DNA of 64,000 nucleotides from the NCBI RefSeq assembly GCF_011386835.1, contig NC_088793.1, positions 99,122,923 to 99,186,922 of the forward strand, in the 5' to 3' direction. The notes below the pieces were generated by a model. That model worked only from the letters and a program-made list of their open reading frames with translations, ran no database searches and was not told where the DNA came from. A program made the position numbers and the translations under genes. Of the stretch, positions 54,001 to 59,041 are shown piece by piece. The stretch's first letter is position 1. Every line of letters begins with the position of its first letter. This DNA comes from Chrysemys picta bellii. Lineage: Eukaryota; Chordata; Testudines; Emydidae.

Positions 54001-55378
54001 GGAGTGGCTTGGTCAGTATAAAAATAATTTTCCCTCTGTTGATACTCACCCCCTCTTGTCAACTGTTGGAAAAATGGGCCACATCCACCCTAATTGAATT
54101 GACCTCATTAGAACTGACCCCCTACTCAAGTAAGGCAACTCCCATCTTTTCATGTGCTGTATATTTATACCTGCCTACTGTATTTTCCACTCCATGCATC
54201 TGATGAAGTGGGTTATAGCCCACGAAAGTTTATGCCAAAATAAATTTGTTAGTCTCTAAGGGCCACAAGGACTCCTCATTTTTTATGTATCCCTTAAAAG
54301 CAGAATTTTCTTTTTCAAATCCCCTGGGCCTGAATATTTCAGAGAAATAATACACACATTTGTGGGATTGCCTCTTACACACAGGTTCACTCAGTGTTCA
54401 CGACGGAGTTGTAAAGTGCCCAGGAGGTCTCAGACATATTATGCATTTTGGTTTTCCTGTTTTAAATAGTCAAATGATCTGTTTGTTGTGGTTGTTCATT
54501 TCTCATTAAACTGTACAACAGTGGTTCTCAATTTACCATTGTGGGCCACATATGCAGCTCTCAGTGTCATGTGGGCTGCATCCACACAATATATATACTA
54601 CCCGTATGGCCGTGAGGGTGTAACATGGGCTGCAGCTATGTGCTGATTGGGCTGCAAGTGGGCTGCAGGTTAAGAACCACCGCGATAGAGCACTGTGCTG
54701 TAGATCTGCTCTCAGCACCGTGAGTTGTTTCTGTGTCCAGTTAAGAATTACACAGCAAGACAGAGAAATTTCTGATTTAAAATCAAATCTACTTATCACG
54801 AAGAGTCAATCAGTGGGGCTATCAAAATGGCAATCGCATTTACAGTGGTAAATCAAATAATTTTTAAACCACCTTTATTTTGAGATGTCACTTCTATGTG
54901 CTAGTTATTCTTTTTATTAGGAAAGCTTTTATTTCAGATTAGAGTTTCAGTGCAGAGATTGGAATATTGTTAGGTCATCAGAGAGAGTCTGAAAGGAAAA
55001 TAATATAAAGTGTGCCACCTAATGGTTGAGAACTCTGAGAAGGGGAATTGATATCAGCAGTGCTGAAGTTCAAGTATTTGATGGAACATTAATATAAAGG
55101 ACTGGCAAACCAGGAGAGATGATATTCAGCAAAATAGTTGAATTGCTCCTCTGGACATTAATTAACACACACACACACACATGACACTGAGAGCGGTATT
55201 GCTAACATCAGCTGCTGACTATGCACCTGAAATTTTAAAAGTTCCATGTAGCTTTAGACTCCCTCCCTAATGAGAGTCCTGTGTTGTATTTTTCAGCCAC
55301 TTTAAGATAGTGGTTTTGCTTATTGCTTGTGTACATTTTATATAAGTATATTATTTTGTAAATCCCTTCGGAATTACG

Positions 55379-55424
<46 letters not shown>

Positions 55425-58400
55425 ATGTGCATGTGCATGCACCTGAAGAGAGGGAGTGTGTGTGTGTACTCCAAATATTAATGTAAAGGAGGCTCATTCG
55501 TTATCTCTTTATTTTCATCTTTTCATACAAATTATAAAGTCTTAGGCATCACAGACGTTAAATTGAAGAGGACCCTTATAACTGAAAGCAGGGGAAATGA
55601 TATTTCCTAGATTAGGGGTTCATGAAGAAAATGTTCATACATTTACTGTACAGGGTAGGAGAAAACAGTATTTAATCTTCTGCAACCCCTTCATTGTGTT
55701 TGGCCAGTCAGAACAACTTCTCATCCACTCTTTCCTCCCCACCAGGGTAGCTGTCATCCTCCTATCTCTCCCTGCTGTCTTCCCCTCCATCCATACTCCC
55801 TCATTCACCTACATTCATATTCATTGCCAATTCATTCACCTTCACATTCACACCTCATTAGCTTGCTGGTGCTTGCTTCCTTTTTCCCTTTCCATGGTCT
55901 TATTCTTTTCTCCCCCTCTGGCTCTCCATTTGACTTTATTCTCCCTCACCCACATTTCCATTCACTCATTTCTTCCAGTCCACCCTCACTGAGGTGGTGC
56001 ATTGGGTACTGCACCTGTAAGAGCTGAGCTTCCCAGAGAGAGTGTCAGAAAACCTCTTCACCCACACCTTACCCTGCAAATCAAGATGTCCCTATGTCCA
56101 TCCTTGACAGCCTCCACAACTCAGAAAACCCTGTTACCGGATCTGGAAAAGTAGGCGGCCAAGGCAACGTTGGCTGTAGGCAGCAAGAAGTACTTGAAGG
56201 GGGGTCCAAACCCTGCCTCTGTGCAGCCAATCCGAATTAGCCAAATATATATCTGCATTGCATGTTCACTCCACCTGAAACATGTGTTCGGTAGAAGCTC
56301 TTGGTGGAGCTATTTCCCTGGTGGCATGCAGCGGGGTGGAAATAGCACCACAGTAGGAGTCCCTTGAGTCGGAGCAGATGGTATTAGGAGATTCTGTCAC
56401 ACAGAGGGAGAAGTAGGGCTGAGCACAGATGCTAATATTTGTATGGATTTCAGATCTGGCAGAAAGGAATCCAAATGCAATGGAGAATAAAGATTATATA
56501 TATGGATGTGTGCTACCTGTGAACCCTAGCCACACAAGATGCTTGTAGGACCGCAGGGCTTAAAAACATTCCCTCTTCCTGAATTTCCATGGGACAGAAC
56601 CTTGTTATCCCAAAGGGTTTACCTTGTGTCTAAAATTCTATAACATTTGAAGCCCCCCCCAACCCTGTTTAAAAACTCATTCATGGATGTCACTCTACCA
56701 CCTTCCTTTAATTCTTATCTGGCTGGCTTTGGTAGTTTCTCAGAAAGGAGTTTGAGATTTAACTTTCAACATAAGCAGTGTTTTCTTCAGTTGAAGTCTG
56801 CCCCTGTAGATATGGGGAATTCTAATGAACTCAATATATGGAAAATAGTTGGCACTTTATTCACAAAGAATGACACGTGATTGTCTATGTTATGGTGAGA
56901 CAGCGTCTGAGTGATGCTATCTGTTGTTTAATTTGGTTTGTAGAGCTGAAGTTAGGCCAAAAAAGAAACAATAAAGTGAAAAATTTATTTTCCAGTAGAG
57001 CAAATTATGGTTGAATATAAGAAGCATTCAGTGGAGCTGAATGGGTTTAAAGAGTTAAGGGAATGGTCACAGAGGGGAACTGGAAACTGTTCAAAGACAG
57101 ATTAATGTGCACGAAAATGTAATACATGGCAAAAGGCAATAAATAGTGAAAGTTAAAAAAGGCCAATCTGAATTAATATGAATGTGAAAAAAGTAATCCA
57201 GGATAAGAGAGGTACACGCAAGTTATAAAACATCATTTGTAGTGAAGGACTAGAATATTATAGAACAAAGTGAAACTCATGTAAACCATTCTAGGAAAAT
57301 CAAAGACCAAGAATAAAAGGATGATTGCTGAAGATGTGATGATAAATAATAGGACAATTCTCAAATACACGAGGAACAAAATGACATCAGAAACGCCATC
57401 TTGGATTAGACCAGTAGACCATCAAGACCAGGCACTTCCACCAATCACCTGTACTGGATGCCCTGTATAATTTACCAAGCCAGTTCTGCCTCTGAGGCAT
57501 ATTTTAAAGGTTTGATCATCCAGTAACATAGGCATAACTTGCATAGAAATCATGAGCCCATGTTCTTTTAATGGTCAGGGTAAGAAGGAAGGACTGGTGC
57601 TTCTACTCACCTCAACCATTTTTAATGTAAATTACCTATGTTGTAATTACTGTGAGGCAGGTCAGTATAATAGATTGAAATCATCCATGGATTTTATTTC
57701 AAGGACAAATTTGGCCATTTATGCTTTAAGTGCCATAAATTATTATACTTCTTGGATTTTAAATGCCATTTCTGTGCAGTGACAAGTACTGTATTCAGTT
57801 TTCCTGAGCAGATTTAGGGATTGGGCGAGATCTAGTATTATAAGTAAGGATTCACACACAGCCAGCTTGGACAAGACTCAAAGTTTTAAAGTGTCATTAA
57901 TTTCCCTGGACTAGATTATTGCAATGCTTGTTCGTATCTGAGAACAGGGTTTGCATAGCTGTAGCCAGATAAAATGTAAGCTTGCTCCAGATCACATAGA
58001 TCTTTCAACCTTTTCCCAGGAACTGGAGAGAGCATGATGCCCTGTTGCCTGGGATGTTCCTTCTGGGTAATCACATTCCTATACAAACAGCTTGTATTCC
58101 TCCATGAAATAGAGTTTACACTCAATATATAAAATGTTTGGAAGAAATGGTCAGATGTCATATGGTGAATGTAGATGTATTATAAATAGGGATGTTTTGA
58201 ATGTGAAAATAAAGATGAATGTATTTGGATTTTTTTTTCTGACTAGTGCTTTGTCAGACTTGTATTTGATGTTCATCTCCATCCTGATCTGTTGTGATTC
58301 ATTAAAACTATAAATCATGTAGGTACTCATAGTCAAAACTGTATTGATCACTTGAAAACGTTATATACAAAAGATTTTAAGCAAAATGAATGAAAGAGTG

Positions 58401-59041
58401 ATTCTTTTTCCTTTTCTTTCTCTTTTTCTTTCTTCCTCCACTTAATTAATGTATTGATTTAAAATTCTACTAACTTATTGAGACAGGCCATGTTTTCTTC
58501 AAAAACACCTCAGGGGAGGTAACAGGTAGGGAGTGCTGTGTATACTGCATTCTGTCATCAGGAAATCAATCACATAGTGAAACTAGTGGAAGTACGCCCT
58601 GAAGTATCCATTAAAAGCTTTTGAACAACATTGCTTTAAACACATTCAAAGAATGTTCTCAACTTGAGTCCCTTTGTGTGCTGTTCCACACAACTAACAT
58701 TTCCAAGGACCAAAAATAAAGCCCTCCAATTTCCATTTAATGGAAGAGGAAATAAAGTGTAATTGTGTACTTGAGCAGTGTATGTCATTTCCAGTACATC
58801 TGATCAATAATTCATCGATTGCCTTTTGCCTGAGGAAAGATTTGCAAGTGGATTCAGCTAGTGGGAATATCTCCTGGTGCAGTCTTGTCATGTCCATTAA
58901 TTATACTTTTCCTCAATTTGGATCACTAGGCTATCAAGGTGACGGCAGATGGAGAACAAACCGGGCAGGATGCTGAGAGGACTAATGAGAGAGCCACGTC
59001 TCTTGGACAGTTCATCAAGGACACGCTCCAGGCTGCGGAAG
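2730..59041 (+). CDS. LAMA1: Laminin subunit alpha-1, internal part (15 exons)
   Basis: LAMA1 encodes the alpha chain of laminin-111 and laminin-121, secreted heterotrimers that form the sheet of early basement membranes. Joining 15 exons with GT-AG borders gives one open frame of 2,215 nt without a stop: 2730-2910, 7218-7354, 10819-11055, 12769-12912, 20090-20269, 21133-21321, 21414-21547, 25654-25771, 32489-32623, 33687-33811, 38617-38703, 39654-39847, 49175-49317, 49853-49951 and 58930-59041. The order LE modules, laminin IV type A domain, LE modules, coiled coil fits the middle of a laminin alpha chain. Stretches such as [11 protein letters not shown], [16 protein letters not shown] and [16 protein letters not shown] closely resemble vertebrate alpha-1 as I remember it, more than alpha-2. 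About a quarter of a roughly 3,075-residue protein is present; both ends lie outside. No frameshift or in-frame stop was found. Confidence 0.96.
3133..3832. mobile_element. hAT-like non-autonomous DNA element with tRNA-like array, copy 1
   Basis: The ends are CAGAGCTGGTCAGG on the left and CACTCAGCTCTA on the right, an inverted pair matching the TAGAGCTGG termini of copy 2 at 3901. Inside are three forward tRNA-like units starting near 3279, 3367 and 3480 (each shaped like a split promoter, with a GTTCAAGTCCC-type B-box in the first and third), followed by one inverted unit at 3541-3605 (TTGAATCTAGGTCTCCCAC). No transposase frame is present. No clean target-site duplication was found for this copy, so its exact ends are uncertain. 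Confidence 0.6.
3901..4480. mobile_element. hAT-like non-autonomous DNA element with tRNA-like arms, copy 2
   Basis: Flanked by an exact 8-bp direct repeat ATGATTGG (3893-3900 and 4481-4488), as expected for hAT insertion. The terminal inverted repeats are TAGAGCTGGTCAGGAA on the left and, read on the other strand, TAGGGTTGGCCAGAA on the right. The middle holds two tRNA-like arms back to back, forward at about 4083-4141 (ACCCAGGTTCAAGCCCC) and inverted at about 4142-4215 (GACTTGAACCTGGCTCTCC), which together form a hairpin. Non-coding, 580 bp. Confidence 0.8.
5985..6172 (+). mobile_element. CR1-type LINE 3' fragment
   Basis: The text around GGATTCTCCATCACTGACAA, CAGGAGGGCAGACTAGATGA and the terminal CTATGAATCTATG repeat match the 3' untranslated end of a turtle CR1-type LINE. 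The same sequence ends the longer CR1 at 50490-52264. It is severely 5'-truncated, so nothing coding remains. Confidence 0.8.
7218..7354 (+). CDS. LAMA1: LAMA1 exon b: LE module
   Basis: Encodes one LE module from [17 protein letters not shown] to the final GCK, with all eight cysteines in the usual spacing. It joins exon a across a split proline codon (c|ct). The acceptor is AG at 7216-7217 after a CT-rich tract, and the donor is GTGAGT at 7355. The exon leaves in phase 0. Confidence 0.96.
7661..8533 (-). mobile_element. Solo LTR of a retroviral-type element
   Basis: The 873-bp block begins TGGGAAG and ends CACAATCA on the + strand (TG...CA) and is flanked by CAAC at 7657-7660 and 8534-8537, a 4-bp duplication of the kind left by retroviral integrases. 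Read on the - strand it starts TGATTGTGACAAATATGGC and contains a TATA-like box TATAAAGG (complement of 8161-8168). I recall closely similar LTRs from turtle genomes. No internal gag, pol or env sequence is attached, so this looks like the product of LTR-LTR recombination. Confidence 0.65.
8161..8168 (-). promoter_or_regulatory. TATA-like box of the solo LTR
   Basis: The complement of CCTTTATA reads TATAAAGG on the - strand, inside the LTR at 7661-8533 and in the usual U3 position before the presumed R region. Any transcript would run antisense to LAMA1. Activity is not shown by the sequence. Confidence 0.4.
8680..8865 (+). mobile_element. tRNA-derived Pol III SINE (turtle CryI type)
   Basis: A-box TAGCTCAGTGG at 8686-8696 and B-box AGTTCAATCCT at 8730-8740 have Pol III promoter spacing. 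They are followed by the body (GGGGCCACTTGGGGATCTGG) and a tail containing CAAGGTCCCTTCCAGTTCTA that resembles CR1 3' ends. This architecture, a tRNA-like head plus a CR1-like tail, is known from the tRNA-derived SINEs of cryptodiran turtles (recognition from memory). It supports the host assignment. Confidence 0.85.
10819..11055 (+). CDS. LAMA1: LAMA1 exon c: LE modules, one with an extra cysteine
   Basis: Encodes 79 codons in phase 0 to 0: a full LE module ([14 protein letters not shown] to KYPQC) and most of the next one ([13 protein letters not shown] to GQCSCK). In the first module the usual TGQCxC reads TGCCSC, so codon 10876-10878 (TGC) puts a cysteine where glutamine is usual, giving nine cysteines where eight are expected. 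Acceptor AG at 10817-10818, donor GTAAGG at 11056. Confidence 0.96.
11056..12768 (+). other. LAMA1: LAMA1 intron
   Basis: Intron of 1.7 kb. A weak inverted CATTGACTTCAGTGGGA-type motif lies near 11490-11505. Otherwise no classified repeat, RNA gene or exon is seen. Confidence 0.7.
12769..12912 (+). CDS. LAMA1: LAMA1 exon d: LE module and first half of split LE
   Basis: 48 codons, phase 0 to 0: [14 protein letters not shown] to KNPLGC completes one LE module, then [12 protein letters not shown] followed by [10 protein letters not shown] starts the LE module into which domain IV is inserted. The same order is found in other laminin alpha chains. Acceptor CAG at 12766-12768, donor GTGAGT at 12913. 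Confidence 0.95.
14473..14702 (-). repeat. 3' LTR of the Gypsy element
   Basis: Pairs with 19422-19640: shared TGAGACCCAAAACAGATTAG, ATATTTTATTGTGGTAC, AGCATGCTCA and ATTCTCACA in the same order. On the + strand it starts TG; the end is placed at the CA at 14701-14702, next to the purine tract. The end is uncertain by about 10 bp. Confidence 0.75.
15850..16534 (-). pseudogene. Gypsy integrase remnants
   Basis: Two broken frames. 16319-16534 resembles the H2C2 zinc-binding N-terminus of integrase ([13 protein letters not shown]). 15850-16191 resembles the catalytic core: the complement of about 16115-16134 still spells the DNGPQL box, and HPSSNGLVE (near 16030) carries the glutamate of the DDE triad. 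The frame changes between these boxes. Confidence 0.85.
17205..18108 (-). pseudogene. Gypsy reverse transcriptase remnants
   Basis: Three open stretches keep RT features: [20 protein letters not shown] and [15 protein letters not shown] (17689-17889), an LDDILITG active-site box at about 17545-17566 lying in sequence with no long frame, and [14 protein letters not shown], the start of the connection to RNase H (17205-17456). Stops and frameshifts separate them. Confidence 0.85.
18109..18430 (-). pseudogene. Gypsy aspartic protease remnant
   Basis: The complement of 18383-18397 encodes DTGAS, the catalytic motif of retroviral-type aspartic protease, followed on the - strand by the [11 protein letters not shown] region (in 18023-18307). 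It lies between the gag and RT remnants as in intact Gypsy polyproteins. Confidence 0.8.
18431..19304 (-). pseudogene. Gypsy gag remnants
   Basis: The frame at 19095-19304 ([30 protein letters not shown]) resembles the capsid part of Gypsy gag. 18879-19088 and 18409-18753 are later parts, the last with residues of a degraded zinc knuckle. All are interrupted. Confidence 0.7.
19422..19640 (-). repeat. 5' LTR of the Gypsy element
   Basis: Partner of the LTR at 14473-14702. Many substitutions and small indels separate the two copies, which points to an old insertion since LTRs are identical when inserted. The outer end is placed near 19640 by alignment and is uncertain. Confidence 0.7.
20090..20269 (+). 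CDS. LAMA1: LAMA1 exon e: laminin IV type A domain, part 1
   Basis: 60 codons, phase 0 to 0, from [18 protein letters not shown] to [12 protein letters not shown]. This is the start of the globular laminin IV (LamB) domain, which lies inside a split LE module. Acceptor CAG at 20087-20089, donor GTAAAG at 20270. The only notable change at the join is MW|LT, where I recall WVT in mammals. Confidence 0.96.
20270..21132 (+). other. LAMA1: LAMA1 intron
   Basis: Intron of 0.86 kb. Its only marked feature is a (CA)n microsatellite at 20988-21026, about 100 bp before the next acceptor. Confidence 0.8.
20988..21026. repeat. (CA)n microsatellite
   Basis: About 19 uninterrupted CA units inside the intron just upstream of the exon at 21133. 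Likely length-polymorphic. Confidence 0.97.
21133..21321 (+). CDS. LAMA1: LAMA1 exon f: laminin IV type A domain, part 2
   Basis: 63 codons, phase 0 to 0, including [19 protein letters not shown] and [18 protein letters not shown], the most conserved core of the domain. Acceptor AG at 21131-21132, donor GTAATG at 21322. Confidence 0.97.
21414..21547 (+). CDS. LAMA1: LAMA1 exon g: laminin IV type A domain, part 3
   Basis: Reads [20 protein letters not shown] to SYGSIMRQS plus a split arginine codon (phase 2). The preceding intron is only 92 bp (21322-21413), by far the shortest in the window. Acceptor CAG at 21411-21413, donor GTAACA at 21548. Confidence 0.97.
23030..23165. repeat. Palindromic AAGCATGTGCTT-type repeat
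   Basis: The left arm CCCTTAAGCACATGCTTACC and the right arm AAAGTTAAGCATGTGCTTTAG are inverted copies, with outer arms CTATTCAGAAC and TCCTGAATTGG. Related arms occur at about 25950-26035 and 44815-44905. Likely a very old palindromic MITE; family not named. Confidence 0.6.
24310..24385. repeat. Short palindromic repeat
   Basis: CCCATTGAAGTCAATCGCAA and CATTGATTTGAATGGG form an inverted pair of the same CATTGAnTTCAATG type as at 1001-1075. Diverged and non-coding. Confidence 0.5.
25654..25771 (+). CDS. LAMA1: LAMA1 exon h: end of domain IV, split LE resumes
   Basis: Completes the split arginine, then [16 protein letters not shown] and [16 protein letters not shown], where the LE module interrupted by domain IV resumes. 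Ends in phase 0. Acceptor CAG at 25651-25653, donor GTACAG at 25772. Confidence 0.96.
25950..26035. repeat. Palindromic repeat related to 23030-23165
   Basis: TTTAACTTTAAGCAGATGAG and GTGCTTAAAGTTAAGCAC are inverted arms around CCCATTGAAATCATTGG, followed by TTTGCTGGATCAAAGCC. Same family as the palindrome at 23030. Confidence 0.55.
26110..27193. mobile_element. TcMar-Tigger-type DNA element
   Basis: The terminal inverted repeats are CAGTAGAACCTCAAAGCTAT on the left and, on the other strand, CAGTACAATCTCAGAGTTAT on the right. TA dinucleotides flank both ends (26108-26109 and 27194-27195), the mariner/Tigger target duplication. The inside is GC-rich, with loose repetition of phrases such as GGGCTTCAGCCCC, and has no transposase. 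It is interrupted by a nested hAT at 26312-26553. Non-autonomous. Confidence 0.85.
26312..26553. mobile_element. GC-rich hAT-like element nested in the Tigger element
   Basis: The ends are CAGCGGCGGCTCCAGG and, on the other strand, CAGGGGTGGCTCTAAC. The flanking octamers GGGGCAAG and GGGCCAGG match at six of eight bases, a possible decayed target duplication. The centre (about 26400-26494) is a strong palindrome whose arms share GGAGGTCCGC. It resembles a GC-rich palindromic repeat common in turtles. Open frames over it are chance products of GC content. Confidence 0.7.
27922..28151. mobile_element. hAT-like element, TAGAGCTG family, short copy
   Basis: Begins TAGAGCTGTGTAGAGG and ends ATTCACCCAGCTCT, matching the ends of the element at 3133-3832, including the shared phrase CCAAAAAATC near the right end. 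It lacks the tRNA-like array. No target duplication is readable. Confidence 0.55.
29261..29787 (-). mobile_element. CR1 LINE fragment (3' part), antisense
   Basis: The - strand frame at 29346-29786 encodes the conserved C-terminus of CR1 reverse transcriptase ([51 protein letters not shown]). It is followed by the CR1 3' end, seen on the + strand as ATATCAGGGTTGGAAGGGAC. 5'-truncated, about 530 bp. The open frame is long, so this copy is younger than the one at 50490. Confidence 0.93.
29921..31700 (-). mobile_element. Penelope-like element, partial, antisense
   Basis: The - strand carries RT then endonuclease. 30708-31448 contains [15 protein letters not shown], the degenerate active-site box INDIFILWT (usually [11 protein letters not shown]) and [11 protein letters not shown]. 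30158-30553 contains the GIY-YIG box [19 protein letters not shown]. This RT plus GIY-YIG order defines Penelope-like elements. The 3' end at 29921 (GGTAGGTGAGGTAATGTC on +) matches the terminal sequence seen again at 60060. The N-terminal part is missing and stops break the frames. Confidence 0.9.
30726..30807 (-). repeat. 42-bp tandem duplication inside the Penelope-like RT frame
   Basis: The 42-bp unit AGGATGTGGTCCCTCAAATA... occurs at 30726-30767 and again from 30768. In the - strand frame it repeats the peptide [11 protein letters not shown] in phase (14 residues per unit), so the frame stays open through the duplication. Confidence 0.9.
32489..32623 (+). CDS. LAMA1: LAMA1 exon i: LE modules after domain IV
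   Basis: 45 codons, phase 0 to 0: [11 protein letters not shown] to PTLGTC finishes the split LE module, and [20 protein letters not shown] begins the next. Acceptor TAG at 32486-32488, donor GTATAA at 32624. Confidence 0.96.
32624..33686 (+). other. LAMA1: LAMA1 intron
   Basis: Intron of 1.06 kb. The stretch about 32880-33290 has a higher GC content than its surroundings and a texture like a degraded LTR-element end (AGGCACTCCAGAGGTGATTG, CCCCATTACA), but I cannot classify it. Nothing else seen. Confidence 0.6.
33687..33811 (+). CDS. LAMA1: LAMA1 exon j: LE module
   Basis: [20 protein letters not shown] to GSPEDC completes one LE module, then [13 protein letters not shown] starts another, ending in a split asparagine codon (phase 2). 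With the next exon this forms the sequon NFS, a potential N-glycosylation site. Acceptor CAG at 33684-33686, donor GTAAGC at 33812. Confidence 0.96.
34837..34890 (-). repeat. Possible tRNA-derived SINE relic (MIR-like)
   Basis: On the - strand GGGGTTAAAGCTCTGCACTG is followed by CCTGGATTCAAGTC, an order and spacing that recall A- and B-box regions of old tRNA-derived SINEs. Only about 55 bp are convincing. Confidence 0.35.
35810..36875 (+). mobile_element. L2-type LINE, 5'-truncated and decayed
   Basis: The + strand keeps the order of L2 reverse transcriptase landmarks: a DxxxAFDxxNH-like region (about 35900-35940), [23 protein letters not shown] text (about 36040-36100), a degenerate ADD active site (about 36130-36145), a [10 protein letters not shown] region (about 36240-36275), CLDYCN (36422-36440), then DHVNPLL, LHWLLF and TLKALHG (36530-36630). 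No frame stays open for the full length. Confidence 0.85.
36898..37852. mobile_element. Non-autonomous DNA element with CTCCTGGG termini
   Basis: The left end CTCCTGGGGGGAATTCTGCG and the right end, read on the other strand as CTCCTGGGAGAATTCTGTG, are inverted repeats. TA flanks both (36896-36897 and 37853-37854), so a TA-targeting element is likely. A third copy of the terminus lies inside at about 37298-37312 (GAATTCCCCCAGGAG, also followed by TA). The right part has several GCAGAATTTT units. No transposase is seen. Confidence 0.7.
37970..38090 (+). mobile_element. hAT element end, truncated
   Basis: Starts CAGTGGTGGGCAGCCTGCGG, a typical hAT terminus, and continues GC-rich to about 38090. 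The matching inverted right terminus is absent, so the element is broken at or near the following L2-type tail. Confidence 0.6.
38096..38198 (+). repeat. L2/MIR-type 3' tail with (TAA)n
   Basis: TTTGTACAGCACCTAGCACA, GGTGTCCTGGTCCACAACTA and TCCTAGGTATTATGGTAATA followed by (TAA)n resemble the shared 3' tail of L2 LINEs and CORE-type SINEs. A similar tail is at 44920-45050. An AAG-rich run follows at 38200-38216. Confidence 0.65.
38617..38703 (+). CDS. LAMA1: LAMA1 exon k: LE module
   Basis: Small exon reading (N)[15 protein letters not shown] to GYEGQYCE plus a split arginine. Enters in phase 2 and leaves in phase 2, so skipping it would keep the frame but remove four cysteines of LE modules. 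Acceptor TAG at 38614-38616, donor GTATGG at 38704. Confidence 0.95.
38704..39653 (+). other. LAMA1: LAMA1 intron
   Basis: Intron of 0.95 kb. A short (GA)n run sits just after the donor (about 38723-38740). No repeat or gene recognised. Confidence 0.7.
39654..39847 (+). CDS. LAMA1: LAMA1 exon l: last LE modules before the coiled coil
   Basis: Reads (R)[16 protein letters not shown], then the last module from [20 protein letters not shown] to HVRDGMECI, ending in phase 1. A long antisense frame (39615-40085) is a shadow of this exon. Acceptor TAG at 39651-39653, donor GTACGT at 39848. Confidence 0.95.
44245..44530. mobile_element. GC-rich hAT-like element with target duplication
   Basis: The flanks carry the exact octamer GATGGTCG (44237-44244 and 44531-44538). 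The termini are CGGGGCCGGCGC on the left and, on the other strand, CAGGAGCGGCGC on the right. Inside are CCTAGGCGGTTGCCTAGGGC and its partners. 286 bp, non-coding, clearly GC-rich in an AT-rich intron. Confidence 0.8.
44815..44905. repeat. Palindromic repeat related to 23030-23165
   Basis: GATCCTGCAAAGACTTACAC and ATGCTTAACTTTACG followed by AGACTTCAACTGGACTTC match one arm of the palindromic family seen at 23030 and 25950. The second arm is degraded. Confidence 0.4.
44920..45050 (+). repeat. L2/MIR-type 3' tail
   Basis: TTAGATTGTAAACTCATCTG, GACAGGGACTAAGACTGTG and GTGGCTAGCACAATCCTGAT, then an AATAATAAA-rich end, match the same tail type as at 38096. Confidence 0.65.
45414..45667. mobile_element. 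hAT-like element
   Basis: The ends are CAGCAATTCCCAAATT and, on the other strand, CAGTGGTTCTCAAACTT, a common hAT terminus. The flanking octamers CATCAGCC (45406-45413) and CACCAACC (45668-45675) agree at six of eight bases, the two differences being transitions, so they are a likely decayed target duplication. The 95-codon frame across it is not a known domain. Confidence 0.7.
49175..49317 (+). CDS. LAMA1: LAMA1 exon m: start of the coiled coil (domain II)
   Basis: Reads (F)[18 protein letters not shown] to [10 protein letters not shown]. The CDDEC pair is in the place where laminin chains are disulfide-linked at the top of the long arm. NLSG and NTTQ are potential N-glycosylation sites. 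Phase 1 to 0. Acceptor CAG at 49172-49174, donor GTATAC at 49318. Confidence 0.96.
49318..49852 (+). other. LAMA1: LAMA1 intron
   Basis: Intron of 0.54 kb, AT-rich; nothing recognised. Confidence 0.8.
49853..49951 (+). CDS. LAMA1: LAMA1 exon n: coiled coil
   Basis: 33 codons, phase 0 to 0: [19 protein letters not shown] then [14 protein letters not shown], with leucines spaced as in heptad repeats of the alpha chain helix. Acceptor AG at 49851-49852, donor GTAAGT at 49952. Confidence 0.96.
50490..52264 (+). mobile_element. CR1-type LINE, 5'-truncated, decayed
   Basis: RT landmarks run in order: [20 protein letters not shown] and [18 protein letters not shown] (about 50830-50950), a [20 protein letters not shown] region (about 51440-51510), the active-site box FADDTK (about 51537-51555), and the CR1 3' end with GGAGTCTCCATCAGTGACAA and GGCCTCGGAGTCTATGAATC. 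Frames are broken by stops and indels. A tiny antisense CR1 tail is embedded at 51185-51222. Confidence 0.92.
51185..51222 (-). mobile_element. 38-bp antisense CR1 tail nested in the CR1
   Basis: ATAGAATCATAGAATATCAG and then GGTTGGAAGGGACCTCA is the reverse complement of a CR1 3' terminus. It interrupts the coding region of the sense CR1 between ACAGATACTGTC and ACTTGATATC. Same 3' end type as the antisense CR1 at 29261. Confidence 0.8.
52266..53437 (-). mobile_element. Penelope-like element, left partner (antisense half)
   Basis: On the - strand: [16 protein letters not shown] and [13 protein letters not shown] (52928-53470), the GIY-YIG box [20 protein letters not shown] (52617-52871), then the terminal region ending with AGGAGTCCTTGTGGCACCTT on the + strand near 52309. 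The RT core upstream of HITRSIV is missing here; it lies on the opposite strand in the right partner. Confidence 0.9.
53438..54285 (+). mobile_element. Penelope-like element, right partner (sense half)
   Basis: On the + strand: [14 protein letters not shown] (about 53438), [16 protein letters not shown] with the catalytic DD (53706-53750), [20 protein letters not shown], then DHITRSIV (about 53944-53967). The sequence then jumps directly to the terminal region (ACACCATCAAATTAGGCC), skipping the C-terminal RT and GIY-YIG part that the left partner keeps. It ends ACTCCTCATTTTTT. Confidence 0.88.
54519..54682. mobile_element. Short hAT-like element
   Basis: The left terminus CAGTGGTTCTCAATTT and the right terminus, read on the other strand as CGGTGGTTCTTAACC, are inverted repeats of the common hAT type. 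The interior has repeated GTGGGCTGCA phrases. No target duplication is readable. 164 bp. Confidence 0.65.
55380..55422. repeat. (GT)n microsatellite
   Basis: About 21 uninterrupted GT units. A shorter (AC)n run lies at about 55166-55181. Intronic. Confidence 0.97.
58930..59041 (+). CDS. LAMA1: LAMA1 exon o: coiled coil
   Basis: Reads [20 protein letters not shown] and [17 protein letters not shown] plus one base (phase 1). Acceptor TAG at 58927-58929 after a T-rich tract, donor GTATTG at 59042. This is the last LAMA1 exon visible; the next should start with the remainder of an alanine codon and continue the helix. Confidence 0.95.

Larger units (their letters stand above)
49952..58929 (+). 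other. LAMA1: LAMA1 intron with CR1 and Penelope-like elements
   Basis: Intron of 9.0 kb. It holds a CR1 (50490-52264), a head-to-head Penelope-like structure (52266-54285), a hAT element (54519-54682) and a (GT)n microsatellite (55380-55422). 54683-58929 otherwise shows no clear element. About 57385-57460 (CGCCATCTTGGATTAGACCA) faintly recalls a common reptile repeat. Confidence 0.75.

Noticed and set aside
55597..55992. 131-codon + strand frame
   Set aside because: CT-rich low-complexity text with no domain and no splice support.
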